In this document: one piece after another, positions 1-7,696 of the stretch | Numbering within the stretch: the first letter of the stretch is position 1 | How the letters are laid out: each line of letters opens with the position of its first letter | DNA from: Alphaproteobacteria bacterium | GTDB lineage: Bacteria > Pseudomonadota > Alphaproteobacteria > Caulobacterales > Parvularculaceae | Direction: 5' to 3' | NCBI GenBank assembly: GCA_030433215.1 | Contig: JAUIMC010000013.1 | Location: 45,236 to 109,235 of the forward strand | Length of the DNA: 64,000 nt | Program-made: the position numbers and the translations under genes | Notes under the pieces: generated by a model | What the model was told of the DNA's origin: nothing | The model's database searches: none | Seen by the model: the letters and a program-made list of their open reading frames with translations, nothing else

Positions 1-619
1 GCCAGTCCTGCCATTCGCCGCCGCCCTCGGCGTCCTTGCTCATGGGCGCGTTGAGCGAGGCTTCGCCGCCCGACATGCGCCGGTTCATGGAGATCACGTC
101 TTCGTTGGTGACCCCCAGCTTGGTGGCGATATGTTCGACCTGTTCGGCGTTCAGATCGCCTTCGTCGACGGCGTCGATCTGACCTTTCAGCTTGCGCAGA
201 TTGAAGAAGAGTTTTTTCTGCGCGGCGGTGGTGCCGATTTTCACCAGCGACCACGAACGCAGGATATATTCCTGGATCGACGCGCGGATCCACCACATCG
301 CATAGGTGGCGAGGCGAAAGCCCTTGTCCGGGTCGAAGCGCTTGACGGCCTGCATCAGACCCACATTGCCTTCGGAAATCACTTCGCCGATGGGCAGGCC
401 ATAGCCGCGATAGCCCATGGCGATCTTGGCGACGAGCCGCAAATGCGAGGTGATCAGCTTCTGCGCCGCATCCGCGTCCTCATGCTCGGCGAAGCGTTTC
501 GCGAGCATGTATTCCTCGTCCTTTTCCAGCATCGGGAATTTGCGGATCTCGGCGAGGTAGCGCGACAGGCTGCCTTCCGGCGTCAGCGCGCCCGCGGTGG
601 TGGTCAAAGCGTTGCTCAT
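1..619 (-). CDS. rpoH: RNA polymerase heat-shock sigma factor RpoH (sigma-32), N-terminal part
   Basis: The gene runs off the left edge, so only about the first 206 codons are visible. The translation shows the conserved sigma-70 region 2: a region 2.1/2.2 segment reading ITSHLRLVAKIAMGYRGYGL, then the core-binding and -10 recognition segment GNVGLMQAVKRFDPDKGFR followed by ATYAMWWIRASIQEYI. This spacing and the downstream SWSLVKIGTTAAQKKLFFNL stretch are typical of RpoH rather than RpoD. The ATG at 619-617 is preceded by GGAGAG at a good distance. RpoH directs core polymerase to heat-shock promoters. The missing C-terminus would hold regions 3 and 4. RpoH identity is well supported; which paralogue it is cannot be told. 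Confidence 0.95.
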   Translation of the reverse strand, partial: MSNALTTTAGALTPEGSLSRYLAEIRKFPMLEKDEEYMLAKRFAEHEDADAAQKLITSHLRLVAKIAMGYRGYGLPIGEVISEGNVGLMQAVKRFDPDKGFRLATYAMWWIRASIQEYILRSWSLVKIGTTAAQKKLFFNLRKLKGQIDAVDEGDLNAEQVEHIATKLGVTNEDVISMNRRMSGGEASLNAPMSKDAEGGGEWQDW

Positions 620-1050
620 AGCGCATCTCTCCAATACGCCCCGCCCGAAAGCGTCAGACTAAACGCCAGCTATGGCGTCAGACACGGGGTAGGCGCGTCT
701 CAATAACAGGTCCCTATAAGGGTGTCGCGGTCAGGAAGTCCCCAAGAAGAGCGCCTCTCCGGGCGCTTCGTGATCCTCATATAGGAACGCCAGCCGCAAG
801 CCCCAAGGGCCCGCCTTCTATCCTGCTGGAATAACACGGATTTTTGGCGAAAATCCGGCCGCGATCCAGTCAATTTCCCGTGACGGGCGCGCGTCCGGAT
901 ATGGCCCCCCGCGGCTCGGCCATGGCGAGTTTATACAATCCGCCGCCTCCCTGTGTTGATAAGCCCTCGGCGCAAGACATCAGGGGGAGGGCCCGGAGGC
1001 GGGAGCCGGGTCGTCTTGTTTGCGCTAGGGGCGCTCGGGCGTGAGAACGC
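620..1050. other. Intergenic region: rpoH leader and rluD tail
   Basis: No convincing gene lies here. The half next to rpoH is its probable leader on the minus strand. It contains a 9-nt direct repeat (GCGTCAGAC at 651-659 and 675-683) bracketing a small hairpin (CGCCA/TGGCG, 664-677), and a second hairpin with 6-bp arms AGCGCC/GGCGCT (750-767). On the minus strand a TTGGGG (-35-like) and CTTATA (-10-like) pair occur near 744 and 715, but the 19-nt spacing is only marginal for a promoter. The right end carries the hairpin listed separately at 1029-1061. Confidence 0.5.
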
Positions 1051-1061
1051 CTAGAGCGCCC
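1029..1061 (-). terminator. Hairpin at the 3' end of rluD
   Basis: A near-perfect inverted repeat covers the rluD stop codon: GGGCGCTC / GAGCGCCC outer arms and GGCGT / ACGCC inner arms around a GAGA tetraloop. The stem is long and GC-rich, but no U-run follows on the minus strand, so it may act as a 3'-end stabiliser or a weak terminator rather than a classical rho-independent terminator. Confidence 0.45.
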
Positions 1062-2148
1062 TTAATGCTTTCAGGAGCGCCTGAAAATCGTCCGGGGCCT
1101 CGCGCTCGAAGCGCATGGCCTCGCCCGTCATCGGATGCGTGAACCCCAGCACTTTCGCATGCAGCGCCTGCCGCTTGAAGCTGCGGATCGTCTCGATGGC
1201 TTCATCGGCGGCGGGAACGCCGGGTTTGAGGCCGGAAAGCCCGGGCCCGCGCCCGTAGCTCTGGTCCCCGATCAGCGGGCAGCCGATGGAGCCGAGATGA
1301 ACCCGGATCTGGTGCGTGCGCCCGGTCTCCAGCGTGCATTCGATCAGCGAGGCGAGGGCGTCGCCTCTCAGCTTGGCGCGGTCCCGCCCGAAGGCTTCGA
1401 TCACCTTGTAATGCGTGACGGCGTGACGCGCGCCGTGTTTGGGCACGTAGTCGTCTTCGTCGTCGTCCCACACCATCGCGTCGACAACAGTCATTTTCGT
1501 GCGGTCCTGGGGCTTGCGGCCGATCGGCGCGTCGATGGTTCCGATCCCGGGGCGCGGGGCGCCGACGGCGATCGCCTCATAGACGCGCTCGATGTCGTGG
1601 CTTGAAAACAGCGCCGAGAGGCCCTGATGCGCCGCGTCGTGCTTGGCGACGACGAGCAGTCCCGAGGTGTCCTTGTCGATGCGGTGGACGACGCCGGGCC
1701 GGCGCGCGCCGCCGATGCCCGACAGGGTGTCGCCGCAATGATGGAGAAGCGCGTTGACCAGGGTCCCGCTCCACGCCCCGGGCGCGGGATGGACGACCAT
1801 GCCCGCCGGCTTGTTGACGACGATGAGATCGTCATCCTCGTAAACCACGTCGAGGGGGATCGCTTCCGGCTTCGGTGCGGGTTCGACCAGCGGCGGCGGG
1901 ACGAGGCGATAGCTTTCGCCTTCGCGCAGCTTCCAGGACGGGTCGGTGAACGCCTCGCCGGATTTGGCGAGCGCGCCTTCCTCGATCAGGGCCTTGATGC
2001 GCGTGCGCGTTAACGCTGCGATATTGTCAGACAGCCATTTGTCGAGGCGCGCGCCGGCGGCCCCGGCGTCCACGGTGAACGCATAGGCGCCGGTTTCATC
2101 AGGCGTTAAGGGCCCGGCGGGCTTGAGGGTTTCGTCATCTGCGGTCAT
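1051..2148 (-). CDS. rluD: 23S rRNA pseudouridine synthase, RluD family
   Basis: At 365 aa this fits the RluA/RluD family. An S4-like RNA-binding segment occupies about residues 33-80, followed by the catalytic domain. The signature HRIDKDTSG sits at 155-163, with D158 as the expected catalytic aspartate, and GRTHQIRVHL and GDQSYG motifs follow. RluD isomerises uridines in helix 69 of 23S rRNA. The gene is divergent from the small membrane protein at 2241, with 92 bp between them, and lies upstream of rpoH, an arrangement common in alphaproteobacteria. Assignment to RluD rather than RluC rests on the S4 domain, length and context, so the exact target uridines are inferred. Confidence 0.9.
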   Translation of the reverse strand: MTADDETLKPAGPLTPDETGAYAFTVDAGAAGARLDKWLSDNIAALTRTRIKALIEEGALAKSGEAFTDPSWKLREGESYRLVPPPLVEPAPKPEAIPLDVVYEDDDLIVVNKPAGMVVHPAPGAWSGTLVNALLHHCGDTLSGIGGARRPGVVHRIDKDTSGLLVVAKHDAAHQGLSALFSSHDIERVYEAIAVGAPRPGIGTIDAPIGRKPQDRTKMTVVDAMVWDDDEDDYVPKHGARHAVTHYKVIEAFGRDRAKLRGDALASLIECTLETGRTHQIRVHLGSIGCPLIGDQSYGRGPGLSGLKPGVPAADEAIETIRSFKRQALHAKVLGFTHPMTGEAMRFEREAPDDFQALLKALRAL

Positions 2149-2240
2149 AGAGAGGGCGGTTTAGCGGGCTTGCGTCCCGCCCGCCAGCCCGGCGGACGAG
2201 AAGGCCCGGCCCGGCGGCCGATTTCAGGAGCGATTCCCCC

Positions 2241-2639
2241 TTGAGCGAACAGGAAACCAGCGATCAGCAAGCGCCCCCCGCGACGGGATTCGCCGGGCTC
2301 GCCGAATCCATCGGCACGCGCAATCTGTGGATCATCATCCTCGCCATGCCGGCGGTGTTTCTCGTCATTATCGCGGCGATCATCATGATGTTCGGCAAGC
2401 CGGGCGATGAGGAAGCTGCGGCGGCGCCTGTGATCGAGGAGAGCGCTGTTGCGGCGCCGGTTCCGGAAACGCTGCCCGCCGAGATCGCCATTCCGGCGGG
2501 CGCGGCGCCCGGCGCCATTGCGCTCGACGGCGACCGGCTTGCTGTGCGTCTCGACGGACACGACGGCGTCGAAGTGGTGATCTACGATCTTGCGAAAGGC
2601 GAGGTTGTCGCGCGCGTGCCGTTCAGGACGCAAGACTGA
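2241..2639 (+). CDS. Small single-span membrane protein, DUF6476-like
   Basis: A 132-aa protein starting at TTG, chosen because AGGAG lies ten bases upstream and no ATG fits. Residues 25-50 form one strong transmembrane helix, leaving a short cytoplasmic head and a C-terminal part reading LPAEIAIPAGAAPGAIALDG, then VVIYDLAKGEVVARVPF. That pattern (an LP.EI.LP.G strand, then an I.D...G strand) resembles the DUF6476 family, which in other alphaproteobacteria is also found divergent from rluD near rpoH. No biochemical function is known to me. The family match is from memory of the pattern, not a search. Confidence 0.65.
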   Translation: MSEQETSDQQAPPATGFAGLAESIGTRNLWIIILAMPAVFLVIIAAIIMMFGKPGDEEAAAAPVIEESAVAAPVPETLPAEIAIPAGAAPGAIALDGDRLAVRLDGHDGVEVVIYDLAKGEVVARVPFRTQD

Positions 2640-2666
2640 TTGCTCCGCCCCCGTATTTTCGGCGCT

Positions 2667-2951
2667 TTATTTCCGCGAGGATAAAAGCCGCGCTACCAGC
2701 CAGATCGGGATGACGATGCCCGCGCCGATCAGGAGATAGGTGAGAACCGTCAGGGCGATTTCGCCGAAGCTTTCGCCGAGCATCCCGACAACGTCTTTCA
2801 CATTGTCGAACACGCCGCTCCAGAATTCGCGTACGCCGATGCCGAGGAACGAAAAGATCGCGCCGACAATGATCGAGGCGATGACGAGTTTGAGGACGGT
2901 GCGGCCTGCGCCGCCCTGCGTCAGCCGGTCCTTGATGCTTTGCCGGGTCAT
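2667..2951 (-). CDS. Small two-helix membrane protein, DUF6460-like
   Basis: A 94-aa protein with hydrophobic helices at about residues 17-40 and 65-90 and a polar middle segment. The R..VLKLVIASIIVGAIFSFLG start and the VIPIWLVARLL end resemble alphaproteobacterial DUF6460 proteins. ATG at 2951-2949 has AGGA just upstream. It lies downstream of the MscS gene on the same strand with 114 bp between, so co-transcription is possible but not shown. Function is unknown; a small structural or stress-related inner-membrane protein is a reasonable guess only. Confidence 0.6.
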   Translation of the reverse strand: MTRQSIKDRLTQGGAGRTVLKLVIASIIVGAIFSFLGIGVREFWSGVFDNVKDVVGMLGESFGEIALTVLTYLLIGAGIVIPIWLVARLLSSRK

Positions 2952-3065
2952 AGTTCCTGCTTTCGACGGCGCCCCTTGCCGGGCGCTAATTTAGGCGTGA
3001 ACCGGCTCGCGTTCAATAAGCGCCACGCAGGGGGAAATCCGGCGCGGCGCTGTTCAGGCGGGCGG

Positions 3066-3941
3066 TCAGGCCGCCTCGTTTTCCATATAGACCGAGCGGC
3101 AGGGGAAGGGGATGGTGACGCCCTCGGCGTCAAAGCGCTGTTTCACCGCCTTGGTCAGCGCCCATTTGACGGCGAAATAGTCGGCGCGGTTCACCCAGGG
3201 GCGGCAGATGATGTCCACGGAGGAATCCCCCAGATTGTCGACCTCGATTACCGGCGCCGGGTCCGACTTGATGCGCTCTTCCTTGTCGAGCTCCGACTTG
3301 ATCAGCGCCATCGCCTTGTCGATGTCGTCGCCATAGGAAATGCCGAAGACCATATCGAGCCGGCGCGTGTCGTAGCCGGCGTAATTGGTGATGACGTCGT
3401 CGAAGATCTTGCCGTTCGGGACGATGATCTTCTTATTGTCGGGCGTCGCCATTTCCGTGGTGAAAAGGCCGATGCTTTTCACTGTGCCCGCGACGCCGGC
3501 CGCCTCCACATAGTCGCCCACATCGAAGGGCCGGAAGCCGAGCATCATCACGCCCGAGGCCACATGGCCGAGCGTGCCCTGTAGCGCCAGGCCGATGGCG
3601 AGGCCGGCGGCGCCGATGATCGCCGCGAAGCTGGTGGTGGGCACGCCGAAGATGCCGAGCGTCGTGATCAGGACAAGAGCGATAAGGCCGTAATGGATAA
3701 GGCTCGACAGGAAGCCGGCGAGGGTTTCGTCGATCCGGCCGGTGCGCGTCATGGCCTTGCCGGTAATTTTCTTGATGCGCCCCGCGACCCACAGGCCGAC
3801 GATGAGGACGATCAGCGCGCCGACGACGCTCGGCAGGAAGGCCGCGGCTTTTTCGGCCAAACCTTGCAGGAAGGTCACCGCCATGGTGACGCTGGGTTCT
3901 GCGGCTTGCGCGGATTCAGTCGGTGTCGTTGTGTCTTGCAT
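3066..3941 (-). CDS. Small-conductance mechanosensitive channel, MscS family
   Basis: About 291 aa. Three hydrophobic helices occupy the N-terminal half. The third, pore-lining helix contains the Gly/Ala-rich GLALQGTLGHVASGVMML pattern, followed by the beta-domain FDVGDYVEAAGVAGTVKSIG and PNGKIFDDVITNY, all hallmarks of MscS. MscS channels open under membrane tension and release solutes during hypo-osmotic shock. The reading frame extends 23 codons further upstream, but I place the start at the ATG ending at 3941 because GGAGAGGG lies seven bases before it and the extension looks non-coding. It is divergent from the DUF2793 gene. Confidence 0.93.
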   Translation of the reverse strand: MQDTTTPTESAQAAEPSVTMAVTFLQGLAEKAAAFLPSVVGALIVLIVGLWVAGRIKKITGKAMTRTGRIDETLAGFLSSLIHYGLIALVLITTLGIFGVPTTSFAAIIGAAGLAIGLALQGTLGHVASGVMMLGFRPFDVGDYVEAAGVAGTVKSIGLFTTEMATPDNKKIIVPNGKIFDDVITNYAGYDTRRLDMVFGISYGDDIDKAMALIKSELDKEERIKSDPAPVIEVDNLGDSSVDIICRPWVNRADYFAVKWALTKAVKQRFDAEGVTIPFPCRSVYMENEAA

Positions 3942-4159
3942 GGCCCTCTCCGTATCGCTTTCGGGGGGTATAGGGCGTTCTGTCCGGCATGCAAAATTTC
4001 GCGCGCCCATAGGTTGAGCGGGCTTCGTGAAAATACATCCTATGTGATGAATTCTTCGCTGAATCCCGCATTCGGTGCGTAGTTATCCACGGGCGCCCGG
4101 GCCGGTCTTATGATCTGCGGGCTGTTGAATTTTGCTTACCGCCCGGAGATTGAGACGTC

Positions 4160-5590
4160 ATGGAGCAATCGCCCCGCCTGTTTTTTTCCTATGTGGCGCC
4201 GAACCAGGCGCAAAAACACGTAACTGTGAACGAAGGCCTGCGCCGGCTCGACGCGCTCGTGCAGGCGGCGGTCCTGTCGCGCACCCTGGCGACTGAGCCC
4301 GCCTCTCCGGCGGAAGGCGACGCCTATATTCTGCCCGGCGGCGCGAGCGGCGATGCCTGGGACGCTTTCGACGCCGGCGATCTCGCCGCGTTTCAGGACG
4401 GCGCCTGGGCGCGCATCGTCCCGGCCGAAGGGTTTCGCGTCTGGGTCTGCGACGATGACGAATTCGTCCTTTACGACGGCGCCGGCTGGGGCGCGCTCTC
4501 CGGCGGCGGGGCCGGCGGCGCGGAGACGGCGGCCAAATTCGGGATCAATACGAGCGCCGATGCGACCAACAGGCTGGCCGTCAAATCCGACGCCGTCCTG
4601 TTCAGCCATGACGATGTGACGCCGGGCTCCGGCGACGCGCAGGTGAAGGTCAACAAGGCGGCGTCCGGGGATACGGCCTCGCATCTTTTCCAGACGAATT
4701 TTTCCGGCCGCGCGGAGTTCGGCCTCACCGGCGACGATGATTTCCACGTCAAGGTTTCGGCCAACGGTTCGAGCTGGACCGACGCGCTGCTGATCGACAA
4801 GGACAACGGCTATGTCGGGGTCGGATCGCTTGCGCCGAAACGCGCGCTGCATGTCAAAGCCACGGAGCCGGGGCTTGTTTTGGAAGATTCAGATCACGCG
4901 GTCGCGGACGAAAAGCAGTGGCGGTTTTTCGGCGTTAACGGCGATTTTGCGATCGACGGCATTAACGACGCCTTTGTTTCAGCCTCGCGCGCCTACAAGA
5001 TTTCGCGGGGCGGCGTGTTTCCCACCAGCCATGAATGGACCACAAGCGCCGTCGTCAAAATGACGCTGGCGAGCGGGCTTGTGGTCGGCGCGCCGACGGG
5101 CGGCGACAAAGGCGCGGGCACAATCAATGCGGAAGCGGTCTATGTCGATGACGTGCTGCTATCCTGCTATGTCTTCGATCAGGCGCTTGATGGCGGCGTC
5201 GACATGGCCAAATGGGACGCAAAGGCCCCGGATCGCCGCCTGCCTGCCGAAAAGAGTCTTCGGGAAAATCCGGAAACGCGGAAAATGGAGGAAGTCATCG
5301 TGACGCCGGCGCGGACCGAACCGCGCCGGCATGAGCCTGCGCGCCGGTTCGTCGCCCGCGCGGGAACCCAATATGATCCGCTGACGCTCGACGGCTATGC
5401 AAAACACTGGCGGGAAAAACGCCATCTGTCGTCGATGCCGGACGAGACGACCTATGATCCCGAGCATGGACAACTGACGGCGGGCGAGTGGATACAGCGC
5501 CTTGTGGAAACCGTCGAAATTCAGGCGATCCTGATCGAACAGCTGAATGCGCGCGTCAAGACACTGGCGCCGCCGGGGCGCTTGTCATGA
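4160..5590 (+). CDS. Orphan DUF2793-type phage tail/spike-like protein
   Basis: 476 aa. Residues 1-110 (start MEQSPRLFFSYVAPNQAQKH, then VNEGLRRLDALVQ and EGDAYILP...GDAW) match the DUF2793 domain found in tail-fibre or spike proteins of alphaproteobacterial phages and gene-transfer agents. The middle carries beta-rich fibre-like segments including a GYVGVGSLAPKRALHVKA repeat of the kind seen in fibre C-termini. The end (WIQRLVETVEIQAILIEQLNARV) looks like a trimerising coiled coil. No capsid, portal, integrase or other tail gene is nearby, so it stands alone. It could be a gene-transfer-agent accessory, a domesticated adhesin or a phage remnant that stayed intact. Strand neighbours are unrelated. 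Confidence 0.75.
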   Translation: MEQSPRLFFSYVAPNQAQKHVTVNEGLRRLDALVQAAVLSRTLATEPASPAEGDAYILPGGASGDAWDAFDAGDLAAFQDGAWARIVPAEGFRVWVCDDDEFVLYDGAGWGALSGGGAGGAETAAKFGINTSADATNRLAVKSDAVLFSHDDVTPGSGDAQVKVNKAASGDTASHLFQTNFSGRAEFGLTGDDDFHVKVSANGSSWTDALLIDKDNGYVGVGSLAPKRALHVKATEPGLVLEDSDHAVADEKQWRFFGVNGDFAIDGINDAFVSASRAYKISRGGVFPTSHEWTTSAVVKMTLASGLVVGAPTGGDKGAGTINAEAVYVDDVLLSCYVFDQALDGGVDMAKWDAKAPDRRLPAEKSLRENPETRKMEEVIVTPARTEPRRHEPARRFVARAGTQYDPLTLDGYAKHWREKRHLSSMPDETTYDPEHGQLTAGEWIQRLVETVEIQAILIEQLNARVKTLAPPGRLS

Positions 5591-5601
5591 GAGCTAGCGC
5601 G

Positions 5602-6111
5602 TCAGGCCGGCTTGAAGGTCAGCGCCACGCCGTTATTGCAATACCGAAGGCCTGTGGGCTCCGGCCCGTCCTTGAAGACATGGCCTTGATGGCCGCCGCA
5701 GCGCGCGCAATGATATTCCGTGCGCGGCAGGATCAGCTTCAAATCGGTCTTGGTGCCGAGCGCGCCGGGGATGTAGTCCCAGAAGGACGGCCAGCCGGTG
5801 CCGCTTTCGAATTTGGTCTCGGACTTGAAAAGGTCGTAGCCGCAGCCGGCGCAGGCGAAAATGCCGTCGCGCTTTTCCTCATTCAGCGGGCTCGTTCCGG
5901 CGCGCTCCGTGGCTTCCTTGCGGAGCACCGCATAGGCTTCCGGCGGAAGCCGCTCTTTCCACTCCTCATTCGACAATTGCCATTTGTCGTAATCGGGGAT
6001 CGAGGCGGGATCGGGATCTTTGGCCATGGCTTTTTCCTGTGTCTGCACGCCGCAGCCGGCGGCTGCGCCGAGAATGCCGAGAGTGAGATGGCGTCGCGTC
6101 AAGAAGGCCAT
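5602..6111 (-). CDS. msrB: Peptide-methionine (R)-S-oxide reductase MsrB, exported
   Basis: 169 aa from the chosen start. Two zinc-binding CxxC pairs (about C87/C90 in FACAGCGYDLF and C135/C138 in YHCARCGGHQGH), the substrate motif GTGWPSFW, and the resolving/catalytic RYC near C158 define MsrB. It reduces methionine-R-sulfoxide in proteins. The N-terminus TRRHLTLGILGAAAGCG has twin arginines, a hydrophobic core and a cysteine, so the protein is probably exported, perhaps Tat-dependent and perhaps lipidated. The start at 6111 is preferred over the upstream one at 6165 because AAGGA precedes it and the signal peptide begins there. After the catalytic Cys it reads NNGVAL instead of the common VNSASL; this may be a subfamily feature. 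Confidence 0.92.
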   Translation of the reverse strand: MAFLTRRHLTLGILGAAAGCGVQTQEKAMAKDPDPASIPDYDKWQLSNEEWKERLPPEAYAVLRKEATERAGTSPLNEEKRDGIFACAGCGYDLFKSETKFESGTGWPSFWDYIPGALGTKTDLKLILPRTEYHCARCGGHQGHVFKDGPEPTGLRYCNNGVALTFKPA

Positions 6112-6170
6112 TGGAGCATTCCTTATGCCGGGCTTTGTAATCAAGGCCTCATATCTAGCGCGCACGGGTG

Positions 6171-7109
6171 TTAAAGAGAACGAACAAGCACTTCACAAAG
6201 CGGCGAGAGCAAGAGCAACAGCCCTGCGTCCCGGTTCGATTTGAACAGGGACAAGCAGATGTGATTGTCGTGAATGTCGAGATGTTTCAGTTGCCACACG
6301 AAATGCGCCGCTCCGGGGAGAAGCGCGAGATAATAGGCCCAGTGCGCGTGGATGAGCGTTCCGGCGAGCGCGAACAAGACCAGCGTCATCACGAAGAAAA
6401 AGCCAAGCGCGGGTCTGGTCTTTTCACCGAGCCGCAGCGCCGTCGACTTGACGCCGATGAGCGCGTCATCCTCCGTGTCCTGATGGGCGTAAATGGTGTC
6501 GTAGAAGAGCGTCCAGAAAATCCCGGCGGCGTAGAGCGCGAAGGCGGTCGCGTCGAGTTTTCCGGCCGCGGCGGCGTAGCCGACGAGGGCGCCCCAGTTG
6601 AAGGTGAGCCCGAGCCAGGCTTGCGGCCACCAGGTGATGCGCTTCATGAAGGGATAGGCGGCGACGAGCGCCAGCGAGGCGAGGCCGACGAGGATTGCGG
6701 TCCGGTTGAATTGCAGCAGCACGGCAAGGCCGATGAAGGAAAGCAGGACGAGAAAGCCCCAGGCCTGTTTCACGCTGATCTGCCCGGCGGGAATGGGGCG
6801 CAGCGCCGTGCGTTGGACTTGCGCGTCGAAGTCACGGTCGACAATGTCGTTATAGGCGCAGCCCGCCCCGCGCATCACATAGGCGCCGATGCTCATCAGC
6901 GCGGCGTAGCCGAGAAGATGCAGCCCGCCGTAACCAGCCGCGGCGGCGAGGGCGAGGCCCCAGTAACAGGGAATGAGCAGGAGCCATGTACCCACCGGCC
7001 GGTCGGCGCGCATCAGCCGCAGATAAGGCCGCGCGAAGCCGGGCGCGCGTGCGACCCAGTTGCCGGGAACGGCGTCGGGCGTCGCGGCGGAGGGGGCGGG
7101 GCTTGTCAT
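6171..7109 (-). CDS. ubiA: 4-hydroxybenzoate polyprenyltransferase UbiA
   Basis: 312 aa with about nine hydrophobic helices. The first Asp-rich motif NDIVDRDFD (87-95) and the second DTIYAHQDTEDD bind the Mg-diphosphate of the prenyl donor, and the RPIPAG segment follows the first, as in UbiA. The enzyme attaches the polyprenyl chain to 4-hydroxybenzoate in ubiquinone synthesis at the inner membrane. The ubiA - rsmE - gshA order is widespread in alphaproteobacteria; here ubiA is on the opposite strand, and a GIY-YIG/repeat unit has come to lie between it and rsmE. Confidence 0.95.
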   Translation of the reverse strand: MTSPAPSAATPDAVPGNWVARAPGFARPYLRLMRADRPVGTWLLLIPCYWGLALAAAAGYGGLHLLGYAALMSIGAYVMRGAGCAYNDIVDRDFDAQVQRTALRPIPAGQISVKQAWGFLVLLSFIGLAVLLQFNRTAILVGLASLALVAAYPFMKRITWWPQAWLGLTFNWGALVGYAAAAGKLDATAFALYAAGIFWTLFYDTIYAHQDTEDDALIGVKSTALRLGEKTRPALGFFFVMTLVLFALAGTLIHAHWAYYLALLPGAAHFVWQLKHLDIHDNHICLSLFKSNRDAGLLLLLSPLCEVLVRSL

Positions 7110-7177
7110 GGGGGAGGTTTAGCGCTCTCGCCAGGGAGTTGCAAAGCGACTTTTACCCTCAGGCGAACACCCATCCT

Positions 7178-7284
7178 CCGCTCATTCCCGCGCAGGCGGG
7201 AATCCATGAAACTGCAAGACTGCTTTATGGTTGGAGAGCATGCGAAGTTTTGTTCTGGATCCCTGCCTGCGCGGGGATGAGCGG
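7178..7284. repeat. REP/BIME-like inverted repeat pair, upstream copy
   Basis: Two 29-nt units face each other: 7178-7206 (CCGCTCATTCCCGCGCAGGC at its start) and 7256-7284 (ends GCGCGGGGATGAGCGG). Each unit is itself a short palindrome (CCCGCGCAGGCGGG type), and the second is the reverse complement of the first with a few changes, giving the head-to-head layout of bacterial interspersed mosaic elements. The pair ends ten bases before the GIY-YIG start codon, so it may also form part of that gene's 5' leader. Confidence 0.85.
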
Positions 7285-7293
7285 GGAGAGGGC

Positions 7294-7581
7294 ATGGCTT
7301 TTTATGTTTATATATTAGCCAGCAGGAAAAACGGCACGCTCTATATCGGCATAACCGACGATCTGGAGAGGCGAATATGGGAGCACAAGGAGAAAGTTCT
7401 TAAAGGCTTCACAGCGAAATATGACGTCACTCAACTCGTCTGGTATGAGATGCACGATACACGCGAGAGCGCTTTCGCCCGCGAAAGGGCGATGAAGAAA
7501 TGGAATCGCCAGTGGAAGATCAATCTGATTGCAAAAGAAAACCCTGATTGGGAAGACCTTTCGGAAACATGGAACAGCTAA
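7294..7581 (+). CDS. GIY-YIG nuclease family protein
   Basis: 95 aa. The fold signature is clear: VYIL near the start, LYIGITDDLERRIWEHK with YIG at 17-19 and the catalytic arginine near R26, and a later ARERAMKKWNR helix. It is the single-domain UPF0213/YhbQ-like class, predicted to nick or cleave branched or damaged DNA; no DNA-binding extension is present. GGGGAGAGG forms the ribosome site just before the ATG at 7294. It is framed on both sides by the same pair of inverted repeats, and the stretch is less GC-rich than its neighbours, both of which suggest it arrived or moves as a unit. The exact substrate is unknown. Confidence 0.9.
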   Translation: MAFYVYILASRKNGTLYIGITDDLERRIWEHKEKVLKGFTAKYDVTQLVWYEMHDTRESAFARERAMKKWNRQWKINLIAKENPDWEDLSETWNS

Positions 7582-7587
7582 CCTCGG

Positions 7588-7668
7588 CCGCTCATTCCCG
7601 CGCAAGCGGGAATCCATGGTGGTCAGCAGCAAGCTTGCATGGATCCCCGCCTGCGCGGGGATGAGCGG
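7588..7668. repeat. REP/BIME-like inverted repeat pair, downstream copy
   Basis: Second copy of the pair seen at 7178-7284. Unit one spans 7588-7616 and differs from the upstream unit by a single base (GCAAGC for GCAGGC). Unit two spans 7640-7668 and differs from its upstream equivalent by one base (CCCCGCC for CCCTGCC). The 23-nt spacer is shorter than the 49-nt spacer upstream and unrelated to it. It begins seven bases after the GIY-YIG stop codon and could act as a transcription-ending hairpin for that gene. Confidence 0.85.
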
Positions 7669-7696
7669 GAACTAAGAGATATAGAGATAAGAAACG

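Noticed and set aside
4083..4091. DnaA-box-like TTATCCACG between MscS and the DUF2793 gene
   Set aside because: One imperfect box only, with no cluster, no AT-rich unwinding region and no origin-linked genes.
4160..5590. Prophage call from the DUF2793 gene
   Set aside because: No integrase, capsid, portal, lysis or other tail gene and no attachment-site repeats around it.
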